DNA of 64,000 nt, from contig CACWQE010000003.1 in NCBI GenBank assembly GCA_902762905.1, positions 398-64,397 on the forward strand, written 5' to 3'. Made by a program: the position numbers and the translations under genes. Position 1 is the first letter of the stretch. Each line of letters opens with the position of its first letter. The notes under the pieces were generated by a model. The model was not told the origin of the DNA, made no database searches, and was given only the letters and a program-made list of their open reading frames with translations. Shown here piece after piece: positions 32,953-41,507 of this stretch. Source of the stretch: an uncultured Lachnospiraceae bacterium (GTDB taxonomy: Bacteria; Bacillota; Clostridia; Lachnospirales; Lachnospiraceae).

Positions 32953-33687
32953 TTAGTAATACAATCCCGCACTTACCGGAATCTCTGCACCTGTTAAAAA
33001 TCTAGCCTCTGACGATAATAAATAACATGCCAAACTAGCAATCGCTTCAGGCGTAATTAGTCCAAGAGGTTGTCCATCAGCTGCATTTTCATCTGACACA
33101 CCCATAATTTCACGCTTATGTGCTGCCATCGGTGTATCTACACCTGCTGGCAAAATAGCATTTACTCGAATTTTTCTGGTTGCAAATTCCTTCGCCATTG
33201 TTTTTACTATTGCATTTAATGCTGCTTTCGATGCTGAGTAAGGTCCCATACCTTTATCACAGCTAATTGAAGAAACCGAAGAAATAGCAACAATGGATGC
33301 CCCTTCATTCGAATATAATCTACTGGAGAAAAACTTTCCTAATTCAACAAAAGAAAAACAATGTAACTGCATTGCCTCTTCCAACAGATTTAACTGATTT
33401 GATTTAATTGGACATTCAGCTAACATGCCGGCACAATGCACCATGCCATCTAAAATAATACCTTCTTCCTTGCAGAATTTAAAAATATTTTTTATTCCCT
33501 GCAAATCCAATAAATCATATGCATATATATGACTTTTGTCCGGTAATCCTTTTGAAAGCTCCAAAAGCTTTTCTTTGTTCCTTGAAACCAATACAAGCTC
33601 TGCGCCTTTTTTGCTAAAATACTCCGCACATGCCTCTCCAATTCCAGATGAGGAACCTGTAATCAATATCTTTTTACCTTTTAACAT
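32953..33687 (-). CDS. Short-chain dehydrogenase/reductase (FabG-like)
   Basis: A 244-residue NAD(P)-dependent reductase. The cofactor loop TGSSSGIGEA (residues 10-19), the NNAG-equivalent HCAGML, the catalytic serine in ISSVSSIS and the YSASK tyrosine-lysine pair are present, with a C-terminal GAEIPVSAGLYY. It may reduce a beta-keto acyl-ACP made by the KAS III, or a keto sugar. It lies eight bases after an ACP gene and 17 bases before the adenylation gene. Confidence 0.88.
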   Translation of the reverse strand: MLKGKKILITGSSSGIGEACAEYFSKKGAELVLVSRNKEKLLELSKGLPDKSHIYAYDLLDLQGIKNIFKFCKEEGIILDGMVHCAGMLAECPIKSNQLNLLEEAMQLHCFSFVELGKFFSSRLYSNEGASIVAISSVSSISCDKGMGPYSASKAALNAIVKTMAKEFATRKIRVNAILPAGVDTPMAAHKREIMGVSDENAADGQPLGLITPEAIASLACYLLSSEARFLTGAEIPVSAGLYY

Positions 33688-33695
33688 TTCTCACC

Positions 33696-33923
33696 TTATT
33701 CGCTTTCGTTCATCATATCAATAATCTCACCCATTGTTTTAAACTTACTTATTTCTTTTGCAAGAGGATATTTATTAAACTTTTCACCCATAAACGCAAT
33801 AATGGACAAAATTGCAACTGAATCCCATGTTTCTAGATCATTCAAAATAACAGTTTCTACTACCTCTTCTTCCTCTAATTCAAAAACCTCTGCTAAAAAT
33901 TCTTTCTTTTCTTCAAGTGACAT
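33696..33923 (-). CDS. Acyl carrier protein, second type
   Basis: A 75-residue acidic carrier protein with the phosphopantetheine serine in LETWDSVAILSII (near residue 34). It differs from the ACP at 31185 and resembles carriers found in flagellar glycosylation and surface polysaccharide loci. The ATG overlaps the ribosome binding zone of the next gene upstream, one base after its stop codon. Pairing with the SDR next door suggests that it carries the acyl chain being reduced. Confidence 0.83.
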   Translation of the reverse strand: MSLEEKKEFLAEVFELEEEEVVETVILNDLETWDSVAILSIIAFMGEKFNKYPLAKEISKFKTMGEIIDMMNESE

Positions 33924-33924
33924 T

Positions 33925-34935
33925 TTATAATTCTCCTTTCATTTTTCTACTATAACTTGGTCTATCTTGATCACCATCACCGCGAAACATTTTTATTCCC
34001 TTTAGGTCTGGTGCTCCATAATAGATGTCAACATTTTTCTGTTCGAATGGTTCAAAATAATTCGGAATAATATTCTCATCTTTTTCATCTCGATAGATAA
34101 ATCCCATCTGTTCAAAAGTTTTTTTCTCTAACCCAGTACAATACATATCCACATATTCATAATCATTTTCCTCTATCAATTTTTCCAACGCATAACCAGT
34201 TTGACATAAGTCTTCCTCATAACCAATAAAATCTACTAACTTTAAGATTCTGCTATGATTATACTCAACCTTTCTCCCAACCAAAAATGATTCCATACTG
34301 CCATCCGGTCTCTGAATACCATATACCTGATATTTATAAATCGGGTGATTAAAATATCTATGTATTAAATACTTTTTGTCTTTATATGGTCGATTCATTC
34401 TAAGAATAGAATCTTTAACTTTATTACTAAATTCATTTTCACTTAACAATATAAGTTGACATGAACCTTTCTGAACCTTAGGAATTATTTTATTATTTAC
34501 AACAGCAATTTGATAATCTTTTTTATCTCCCAATCGGTAAAAATGTTTCATCTTACCCACCTCGTCGCCATTTAATTTTGCTATTCTAACCGCCGTTTTG
34601 ACATTAAGACCAATTCCATATGCACACTCATTGTGTATTTCTTCCCAAATTGCTTCTGCCAACTCTAAACCCAGCATTGGATTACCACACTTAATAACTT
34701 TCCAAAGAGCTCCTGAAATAGATGGATTGTCCTGACTATTATATATTATAATTCCATTAATGCCATATATTTTACCATCTTCTATTGCAATGTAAAAGTT
34801 AACTTTATCCTCATCTACATACATCCAATCAAAGAATTCACGATCCATTGCAAGAATATGATCTTTTTTCCAGTATTTTTCAATAAATTGCATTACATCA
34901 GGAATTTCTTCTTTTTTTGCCCTTCTATATTCCAT
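33925..34935 (-). CDS. GNAT-like N-acyltransferase, unknown specificity
   Basis: A 336-residue protein with an N-terminal GNAT-like half: MEYRRAKKEEIPDVMQFI, HILAMDREFFDWMYV and FYIAIEDGKIYGINGIIIY. The rest, ending FEPFEQKNV and GDGDQDRPS, is not recognised. A decayed relative lies at 37312-37674, so this family was duplicated here. The long frame opens at 34986, but GGAG eight bases before ATG 34935 decides the start. Related proteins occur with flagellin or polysaccharide modification genes as far as I recall; not verified. Confidence 0.7.
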   Translation of the reverse strand: MEYRRAKKEEIPDVMQFIEKYWKKDHILAMDREFFDWMYVDEDKVNFYIAIEDGKIYGINGIIIYNSQDNPSISGALWKVIKCGNPMLGLELAEAIWEEIHNECAYGIGLNVKTAVRIAKLNGDEVGKMKHFYRLGDKKDYQIAVVNNKIIPKVQKGSCQLILLSENEFSNKVKDSILRMNRPYKDKKYLIHRYFNHPIYKYQVYGIQRPDGSMESFLVGRKVEYNHSRILKLVDFIGYEEDLCQTGYALEKLIEENDYEYVDMYCTGLEKKTFEQMGFIYRDEKDENIIPNYFEPFEQKNVDIYYGAPDLKGIKMFRGDGDQDRPSYSRKMKGEL

Positions 34936-34952
34936 ATTCTTATCTCCAAATT

Positions 34953-36041
34953 TTATTTTTCTACCCACGCATATAATTTCTTCCATGCATATACTATTTT
35001 ATAATTCGGATTTGCCTCAAGAATAATGTCTGTCATAGCAGAAATATCATCGAAACAATGATATGTACAAAGTGATAATTGGGGTGCAAAATTTTTAAGA
35101 GTTTTTCTTGCCCCTCTTAACATCTGTCGTTCTGCACCTTCAATATCTGCTTTTATGAAATCTACTCGTTGTAAATTGTTTTTCTCAACAAAGTTATCCA
35201 CAGTTGTTACATCAACATCTATTTTCTCACCTTTATTTCCTCTATCTTCTATACTTCCTGCACCGATAGAACTGTCCGAAAGATAAAATTGTGTCTTTCC
35301 TTCGTAATCTGCTAAAGCATATTTTTCAATATGAATACTATCTTTATATAGTTTTTTTGTCATCTCTAGCCACTTTATTGGTACTGGTGCCGGTTCAAAC
35401 GCATAAACGTCCAATCCCATTGCCGCCGCCCGAGCCGAAAATGTTCCAACGTTAGCTCCACAATCCAACACCACTCCCCCACCCGGGATGCTTTCTAGAT
35501 TTACATCATTATACTCATATACGCCTTCATCAATCATGCTCTCGTCACCAAGGTATGGTAACACCAAATCGCCAAATTCTAAAGCATATATAATTAATGA
35601 TGCCATATCATCTTTTGCCTTTAAAAATAAATTCGGAATCTTAAAACTGCCACAATCTATAATATCATCACTAACACATATCTCTTTTTCCTTTAATTTC
35701 GCTACAACCAAAGCGCTAGCTTTTTCTGCAGCGTTTAAAACATATACATTTCTACATTTTGAACAAATTATATTTGGTATAATATCATGAAAAAACCAAC
35801 TATCTGCGCCTACAATGATCCTATCCTCTTCCAAAAACGTAACCTCAGATAAATTATAAACAGGAATCCCTTCAATCGTATCAACATCTTTTAATCCATC
35901 CGAAACTATAAAGCCTGTTATCAATATATCCTCTAAATATTCATACAAATAAGCCTTTATCGCTCTTCCAAACTTACCTGTACCATAGATATATATTTTT
36001 CCTTTTTCATTGCTAGCAAATGTCAAACACGTCTTCTTCAT
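34953..36041 (-). CDS. FkbM family methyltransferase with N-terminal Rossmann domain
   Basis: A 362-residue protein of two parts. Residues 10-130 look like a small Rossmann domain (IYIYGTGKFGRAIKAYL, then IPVYNLSEV), similar to the sugar-nucleotide or PglD-like domain. Residues 170-360 are an FkbM-type SAM methyltransferase: VVLDCGANVGTFSARAA is motif I, VYAFEPAP motif II, and VDFIKADIEGAE a late motif. FkbM enzymes O-methylate sugars or polyketides. AAGGAGG lies before the ATG. It is the first gene of the acyl-carrier operon, downstream of a degenerate IS. A glycan methyl group is the likely product. Confidence 0.88.
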   Translation of the reverse strand: MKKTCLTFASNEKGKIYIYGTGKFGRAIKAYLYEYLEDILITGFIVSDGLKDVDTIEGIPVYNLSEVTFLEEDRIIVGADSWFFHDIIPNIICSKCRNVYVLNAAEKASALVVAKLKEKEICVSDDIIDCGSFKIPNLFLKAKDDMASLIIYALEFGDLVLPYLGDESMIDEGVYEYNDVNLESIPGGGVVLDCGANVGTFSARAAAMGLDVYAFEPAPVPIKWLEMTKKLYKDSIHIEKYALADYEGKTQFYLSDSSIGAGSIEDRGNKGEKIDVDVTTVDNFVEKNNLQRVDFIKADIEGAERQMLRGARKTLKNFAPQLSLCTYHCFDDISAMTDIILEANPNYKIVYAWKKLYAWVEK

Positions 36042-36076
36042 TTCTTACATCCTCCTTTAGTATATTATAATCTCTC

Positions 36077-36122
36077 GGAATCTTTAAGCCAGTAAATATA
36101 AGGCTTTCAGATTCCTTTTTTA
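36077..36122 (+). terminator. Inward terminator inside the IS left end
   Basis: GGAATCT and AAGCC (36077-36090) pair with GGCTT and AGATTCC (36101-36115), followed by TTTTTT on the plus strand. It would stop outside transcription from entering the IS, as in some insertion sequences; no plus-strand gene ends here. Confidence 0.65.
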
Positions 36123-36153
36123 TTAAAATCCCCCACTTTTTTATCAAAAACAC

Positions 36154-37145
36154 TTGACAAATCCATCGAAAAATGCGGCGCTTCGCGCGCTTATTTATAA
36201 GGCATATTTTTCGATTGGAGGCGATTTCATTTGTTACCTGTTAACTGTGGCAGTCATTCCAACTACCAAAAGTTTGTTGTCAAAAATTTACGTAAATATT
36301 ATCCTAAACCCTGATTCCTTACCCCGCTCTACATGGGACATCATTGACCGTTTTTGGAATCTTGACCTTTCCTACACCGATGAAAAACTTAAAAACAGAT
36401 ATTCTGTCTTTGGACCTAAGCTAAGAACTCCTTCCTGCATGCACCGTTCCTACCTGCTGTCTCTGGATTTTAAAGTTACTTCCCTGACAGAGTGGGCTGC
36501 ACAACTAAAAATCAACCCTCTTTATGCTAATCTCAGCGGTTTTGAATTCGGTGATACTCCCGGTGTTGATACTTTCTATGATTTTTTCAACCGTCTCTGG
36601 GATTCCGATGAAGATAATCTTTCTCCTCATATACATCCCATTAAGGCTTCTGTTAATAAGCCTTCTGCAAAAGAGGCTAAAGCAAAACCTGTTGAAAAAA
36701 TCTCTGTTGAGCAGCTTTTGCAGGAACTGGAAAATACTTCTTTCTCCATTTCTGAACAGCCTTATGGTTCTCTGTTTGACCCTTTTAATCGGGAATTCCC
36801 TACTTTTCCCAGCCCGATTGTGACATCGGATGGGATTCATCCCGTTCCTGTTTTTATCATGGATACGATTTATATATGCTGGTTGCTTCTGATTCCAAGT
36901 ACGGAAGAACCGTCCACCTTGCCACAAAGGAGAATCCACGGTTAATCAACATACCGCCACGTAACAGTAACGAATGGAAAACGGAATTTAATGCAAGAAC
37001 TTCTGCAGAACGTTCCAATAAACGTGAAAAATATGATTTCCTGTTAGAAAGCGGCAGGCACCGCTCTAGTAAGATGTGGTACTGCCGCCTCTATAACATC
37101 TTGATGCATGGGATCTGCCCTTTGAATCCACCCTACGAAAGTTGA
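36154..37145 (+). pseudogene. DDE transposase remnant
   Basis: The N-terminal part (from about 36270, SKIYVNIILNPD and RSYLLSLDFKVTS, GVDTFYDFFNRLWD) reads in one frame up to about 36830. The continuation with the catalytic-type GYDLYMLVASDSKYG and the C-terminal DIPR-like segment SNEWKTEFNARTSAERSNKR is in another frame, ending near 37145. Large central parts that should hold catalytic residues are missing. The gene is non-functional. It resembles IS4/ISNCY-type transposases of Clostridia, but I cannot name the family. Confidence 0.75.
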
Positions 37146-37311
37146 TTTTAGAAGTGGCATAATCCTATGATTATTATACACCCTTTTAAGGCATAGCGAC
37201 AGTTATGTCTGTTTCTCATGCTTATTTTTATTCATTTCGGATAATATTCACTTTTCAATGTTCATTACTAGCTGTGCTGGATATAATCATTCGGGATTCC
37301 GAGAGATTATT

Positions 37312-37674
37312 AAATAAATATACTTGGTCTATCTTGATTTCCATCACCTATAAACATATGATAATGTTCAAACGGAATATCACTGGTAAATATTTTAACA
37401 TTACTCCTCTCAAAAGGTTCAAAATAATGAGGAATAATATTATTATTTTTTTATCATCCATTAGCGTGAAACCTGCATCATCCTCCGCAAGATAAAAGTA
37501 ATATTTGTCATTTCTACAATATTGCCATTCAAATAATTCTGTTGATTTTGATAATATATGCGTTTCTTTCCAATTGTCTCTTATAAAATTCATCGCTTTA
37601 TATATACTCTTCTTATTTCCTCTATATATCTTAACCATAAATTTATCTCTTTTCATTCCAAATTTACATATCAA
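37312..37674 (-). pseudogene. Decayed paralogue of the GNAT-like gene at 33925
   Basis: The first 70 codons (AMNFIRDNWKETHILSKSTELFEWQY, split by family positions, and YYFYLAEDDAG) align with the start of the 33925 protein. After an internal deletion and frame change the sequence resumes with NNIIPHYFEPFERSNV and ends GDGNQDRPS, matching the other gene's C terminus. About two thirds of the gene is lost. It shows that the modification operon once extended past the IS. Confidence 0.8.
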
Positions 37675-37755
37675 ATCACATCTTCTACAATAATTTATAT
37701 CGGCATCTTTTAATTATAAGATTATACTAAAATGATTTTCACTCAATCTTTCCAT

Positions 37756-38553
37756 CTATTTACTACACTTACATAAATCTCCTCCATATAACACACTACA
37801 ATTCTTACTACAAAATACAATCCCATAGATATCTATTTTCTCAAATCCCATTTCCATCAGTTCATCACCATACCTATCTTCTTTAATCCTCTTTATGGCT
37901 TTCTGAGCATCTTTTTCTATATCTTTAAACTGTGACGATACTTTCAGCTCCAGAACAAAAGCCTTTTCCTTCATATCAATTGGAATTAGTATTATATCAC
38001 TTCTACCATCTCCACACTCACAGTTTGATTTCACATGATACTGTTAACTTTGATTCAATTTTCCAGTTACAAAACCATGGTAAAAATTCTCTACACTATC
38101 ATAGAACGAAATGCCGTGTTTCAACTGTTCATCTATCATTCCTTGTACTTTGCTTGCATCCCCGATTTCTAATGCTTCATAGAGGTTAAGTGAATCACTC
38201 CGTTCTAACTGATTCTGAACCCATTGCCGAATCGTTCTTTCAAAAACCATCCGAACTTCCATATTAGGAATCAGTATCTCAATGGTGTTTCCCGCAATCA
38301 AAGTTTCAATCTGCTCCTTTTCCTCTCTTCCAGCATGAGAAACTAACTGTTTTATAATATCCACGACAATATGCATTTTCCAATGAAATATCATATTCAG
38401 AGTTTTCCCAAAACGCCGCAGTCTGCTAAACGGGTTCATTTCCCCTCTTAAATCCAGTAATGCATTTATAAATATTGTTTTATCCATATAATAATATCCA
38501 TCTCAAATCAGTTTTCCATAATCATCCACTCCAATGGGCAATGGCTTCTTTAA
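37756..38553 (-). pseudogene. AAA-ATPase-like/PD-(D/E)XK nuclease (DUF1703) pseudogene
   Basis: One reading frame carries, in order, KKPLPIGVDDYGKLI, an in-frame TGA, DGYYYMDKTIFI, the RRFGKTLNM Walker-like end, a large deletion of the ATPase core, then ISFYDSVENFYHGFVTGKL, an in-frame TAA, and the nuclease tail GRSDIILIPIDMKEKAFVLELKV. Two nonsense codons and a deletion make it inactive. The family is multi-copy in gut Firmicutes and Bacteroidetes with no firm role. The two fragments can be mistaken for separate small genes. Confidence 0.82.
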
Positions 38554-38607
38554 CCTGTTCTGCACCCGTCTCACCACCTACCTGTCATTTCATCACAAAC
38601 ATCATTT

Positions 38608-40311
38608 TTATTCTACCACACTCCCGACTGAAATACCAGTCAACACCTCTTCTAACGTCCGTATCTCCGTCCCTTTGATCTTGGCACCGCCTTCCGTTGC
38701 ATCAATCACCGGCATGGTCACATCCTTTCTTTCAATTCTTCTTTCAATCCACTCCCGGTAAAGTTGGAATGGGCGTGTTGTCGGAACCGGATTGCCATAC
38801 ACATCTTCCACCATAATCATATCACTATAATCCGTAATCCCCTCTTGTCTGGCTCCGGTTGTATGATCCCGGTTACCGGTATATGCCATATCCAGTCCTA
38901 TTAATACAATCTTTTCTGCTCCAAACCGGATACACATGTCTACGGCCGTTGTGGCGACGGATCCGCCAGTTTCAAACAAAGGTAATCCATATTCCGTTGC
39001 AAGTTTTTCTGCATCCTCAAACCCCTTCTGGCATAACATATATAACCTGCCATGATAATTTCTGGCAATCCCCTTTGAAGCAGTGGACAATACAATTATC
39101 GGAATTCCGGATTCTTCCACTCCCTGAATCTGTGAATTCGATATCTCTTTGGGATCCGTAATGATAATATAATCCATAGGGAGTCCCAATTGATAAAGTT
39201 TCCTGCAAACTGCTCCCATAGCCAGAACAATAACATTGTCATGTTTTTCTTTCAGTAAATGGACATTTTTATCTAGAGATGGACCTGCTCCCACAATGAT
39301 AACCGTCTTTCCTTGAAACTGTTGTTCCAATTCTGTCAGATTCCACTCACAATGCTGTATGTTAAACAGATAATTTCTTATCATCCGTTCACTCCTCGCC
39401 CGTGAAGAACCTTCATAGACAAGATACTTCTGAATCTGTTGCAGAATCTTCCCGTCCTTGATCCGCTTTACCGAAGGCTGGTGGAACAAAACGATCTGTT
39501 TTTGCGTTGGCCTAATCATCTCGCTTAACATTTTCCAGTCCGGATCATACACAATACGGACTCCCGGATGCCCAAAATACCAGCTCATATCTGTATACGT
39601 CATAGCAAGCTGTATCATACCAATATCATTTTCCAGAATAGTAATATCCAGATCATAGTCCTTTGACGCCAGATATTGACAATGATATCCAAGTCCCAAT
39701 CCATATATAATATACTCATCGATATACGGATCATAATAAGTATCAATCAACGGTCTTGCATAACCTGTCGGGTTCTCATTGCTATGCAGGTACAGCTTCT
39801 TATCCTCTGCGGTAACTGCCACTGTCAAGTCTCCTACCGTAGTATCTTCCATAGAATAGATATCCTGACTATAAGGAGAATCCTCATGTAGCTTCTCACA
39901 GGAAAGCATCTGCTCATACAAATACGAATCCTTCTCCTTCAAAGCCTGCATATTCTGTTCCCAATACAATTCCAACAAATCTTCTCCACTGTTCCGGATT
40001 GCATTCTGTATCCCAACAATCATCGGCAACATCTGTAGCTGCAAAATGTCTCCATAGAGAATATAATCTTCCTGTTCCTGCGCCCTCAACATCTGCTGCA
40101 GCACGGAAAGCAGATATTCTTCGTCTATTTCCAGACCACATTCTGAAAAGACTACCTTATTTGCAATAACCTCTGTTAATATTTCAGATATTCCGGTGGC
40201 CAGAGCATGCATGAGCCCAACAACATTTACACGATCCTGTCTATTGATATATTCTTTCATCTGGTAGATCCAGCAAAGAATCTGCTTGTTTTTTTTGTAC
40301 AGTTCTTTCAT
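38608..40311 (-). CDS. Motility-associated glycosyltransferase (Maf, DUF115), copy 1
   Basis: A 567-residue Maf-type protein. Maf enzymes transfer nonulosonic acids (pseudaminic, legionaminic, sialic type) from CMP donors to Ser/Thr of flagellin. The DUF115 core is clear: VIIVGAGPSLDKNVHLL, YIIITDPKEIS, ETGGSVATTAVDMCIRFGAEKIVLIGLDMAYTG, and NATEGGAKI-like ATEGGAKIKG. The N-terminal 110 residues form a helical domain resembling the small protein at 45244. AGAGGAG before ATG 40311 sets the start. It is on the opposite strand to neuBCA, which starts 144 bases away. Confidence 0.9.
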   Translation of the reverse strand: MKELYKKNKQILCWIYQMKEYINRQDRVNVVGLMHALATGISEILTEVIANKVVFSECGLEIDEEYLLSVLQQMLRAQEQEDYILYGDILQLQMLPMIVGIQNAIRNSGEDLLELYWEQNMQALKEKDSYLYEQMLSCEKLHEDSPYSQDIYSMEDTTVGDLTVAVTAEDKKLYLHSNENPTGYARPLIDTYYDPYIDEYIIYGLGLGYHCQYLASKDYDLDITILENDIGMIQLAMTYTDMSWYFGHPGVRIVYDPDWKMLSEMIRPTQKQIVLFHQPSVKRIKDGKILQQIQKYLVYEGSSRARSERMIRNYLFNIQHCEWNLTELEQQFQGKTVIIVGAGPSLDKNVHLLKEKHDNVIVLAMGAVCRKLYQLGLPMDYIIITDPKEISNSQIQGVEESGIPIIVLSTASKGIARNYHGRLYMLCQKGFEDAEKLATEYGLPLFETGGSVATTAVDMCIRFGAEKIVLIGLDMAYTGNRDHTTGARQEGITDYSDMIMVEDVYGNPVPTTRPFQLYREWIERRIERKDVTMPVIDATEGGAKIKGTEIRTLEEVLTGISVGSVVE

Positions 40312-40455
40312 GAGTTTCTCCTCTTTCCCGAATGACATACATCAAATTGCTAATCTTTTATTCTAACGTCTTGAATGTTCTCACTTTTTCCATTACAATA
40401 AAAACAACTATAATTACATTCACCTTGTTATATAATACCATGGGAGGGCTTATAT

Positions 40456-41487
40456 ATGCAAATCAAAAACCGAAAAATCGGATCGGAATATCCGCCACTG
40501 GTGATTGCCGAAATTGGAATCAATCACGAGGGATCTTTACAAACTGCTTTTGAAATGGTAGATGCCGCAGCACGTGCCGGTGCAGAGATCATCAAACATC
40601 AGACTCATGTTGTAGACGATGAGATGTCACCCTCTGCCAAAAATGTGATTCCCGGCAACGCAGATGTATCCATTTATGACATTATGACACGCTGTGCCCT
40701 GAGCGAAGAGGAAGAGATCCGGTTAAAAGAATATGTGGAATCCAAAGGACTGATCTTTCTCAGCACCCCCTTTTCCCGGGCAGCCGCCGACCGGTTAGAA
40801 CGAATGCATGTATCGGCATACAAAATCGGATCAGGGGAATGTAACAACTATCCTTTGATCGAACACATTGCCCAGTTTGGTAAACCAATGATTGTATCAA
40901 CCGGAATGAATAGCATTGAAAGCATTCAGAAAACCGTCGACATTCTAGAGAAATACCATATTGATTATGCACTTTTACATTGCACCAATATATATCCTAC
41001 CAAGCCCGAGTATATCCGTCTTGGAGCCATGCAGGAACTTATGCAACGCTTTCCAGATATCCCCATTGGTTTATCCGATCATAGTCTGAACAATAACGCC
41101 TGTCTTGCTGCTACCGCATTAGGCGCAAGTATTCTGGAAAGGCATTTTACAGATAGTAAATATCGTCCTGGCCCTGATATTATCTGTTCCATGGATCCTG
41201 CTGAGCTTTCAACCCTTATTCAAGGTTCCAAAGAAATTTTCCAGATGCGTGGAGGATGTAAAGCCCCGCTACAAGCCGAACAGGTTACAATAGATTTTGC
41301 ATTTGCAACCGTTGTTGCAATCAAAGATATCCACGCAGGCGAAGCGTTTACCGAAGATAACATCTGGGTAAAAAGACCGGGAACGGGAGACATTCCAGCC
41401 GAACAGTATAAGCAATGCATCGGACAGATAAGTAGACGAGACATTCCTTGTGGTGAACATTTAAGATGTTCTGACGTACAACTCTAA
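40456..41487 (+). CDS. neuB: N-acetylneuraminate/nonulosonate synthase
   Basis: A 343-residue aldolase-type synthase that condenses phosphoenolpyruvate with N-acetylmannosamine or a related 6-deoxy sugar to make a nonulosonic acid. The TIM barrel begins VIAEIGINHEGSLQTAFEM, with IIKHQTH, KIGSGECNNYPL, LLHCTNIYPT and GLSDHS active-site blocks; a C-terminal SAF/antifreeze-like domain (DIHAGEAFTEDNIWVKRPG) is present. The paralogues NeuB, LegI and PseI cannot be fully told apart by eye; the neighbouring NeuC-like epimerase excludes the Pse pathway. GGGAGGG precedes the ATG. First gene of the neuBCA operon. Confidence 0.93.
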   Translation: MQIKNRKIGSEYPPLVIAEIGINHEGSLQTAFEMVDAAARAGAEIIKHQTHVVDDEMSPSAKNVIPGNADVSIYDIMTRCALSEEEEIRLKEYVESKGLIFLSTPFSRAAADRLERMHVSAYKIGSGECNNYPLIEHIAQFGKPMIVSTGMNSIESIQKTVDILEKYHIDYALLHCTNIYPTKPEYIRLGAMQELMQRFPDIPIGLSDHSLNNNACLAATALGASILERHFTDSKYRPGPDIICSMDPAELSTLIQGSKEIFQMRGGCKAPLQAEQVTIDFAFATVVAIKDIHAGEAFTEDNIWVKRPGTGDIPAEQYKQCIGQISRRDIPCGEHLRCSDVQL

Positions 41488-41507
41488 TTACGAACAGGAG
41501 ACACAAC

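Larger units (their letters stand above)
36067..37310 (+). mobile_element. Degenerate insertion sequence with 16-bp terminal inverted repeats
   Basis: ATAATCTCTCGGAATC at 36067-36082 is repeated inverted at 37295-37310, reading inward from both sides, and a decayed transposase lies between. No clear target duplication is seen. The element separates fkbM from a GNAT-like pseudogene. Confidence 0.7.

Noticed and set aside
36505..36939. 144-codon minus-strand frame inside the degenerate IS
   Set aside because: Antisense to recognisable transposase fragments; no ribosome binding site.
37756..38487. Two separate small genes (37756-38034 and 38044-38487)
   Set aside because: They are in the same frame and match successive parts of one DUF1703-type protein interrupted by a TAA, with another in-frame TGA upstream; they are one pseudogene.
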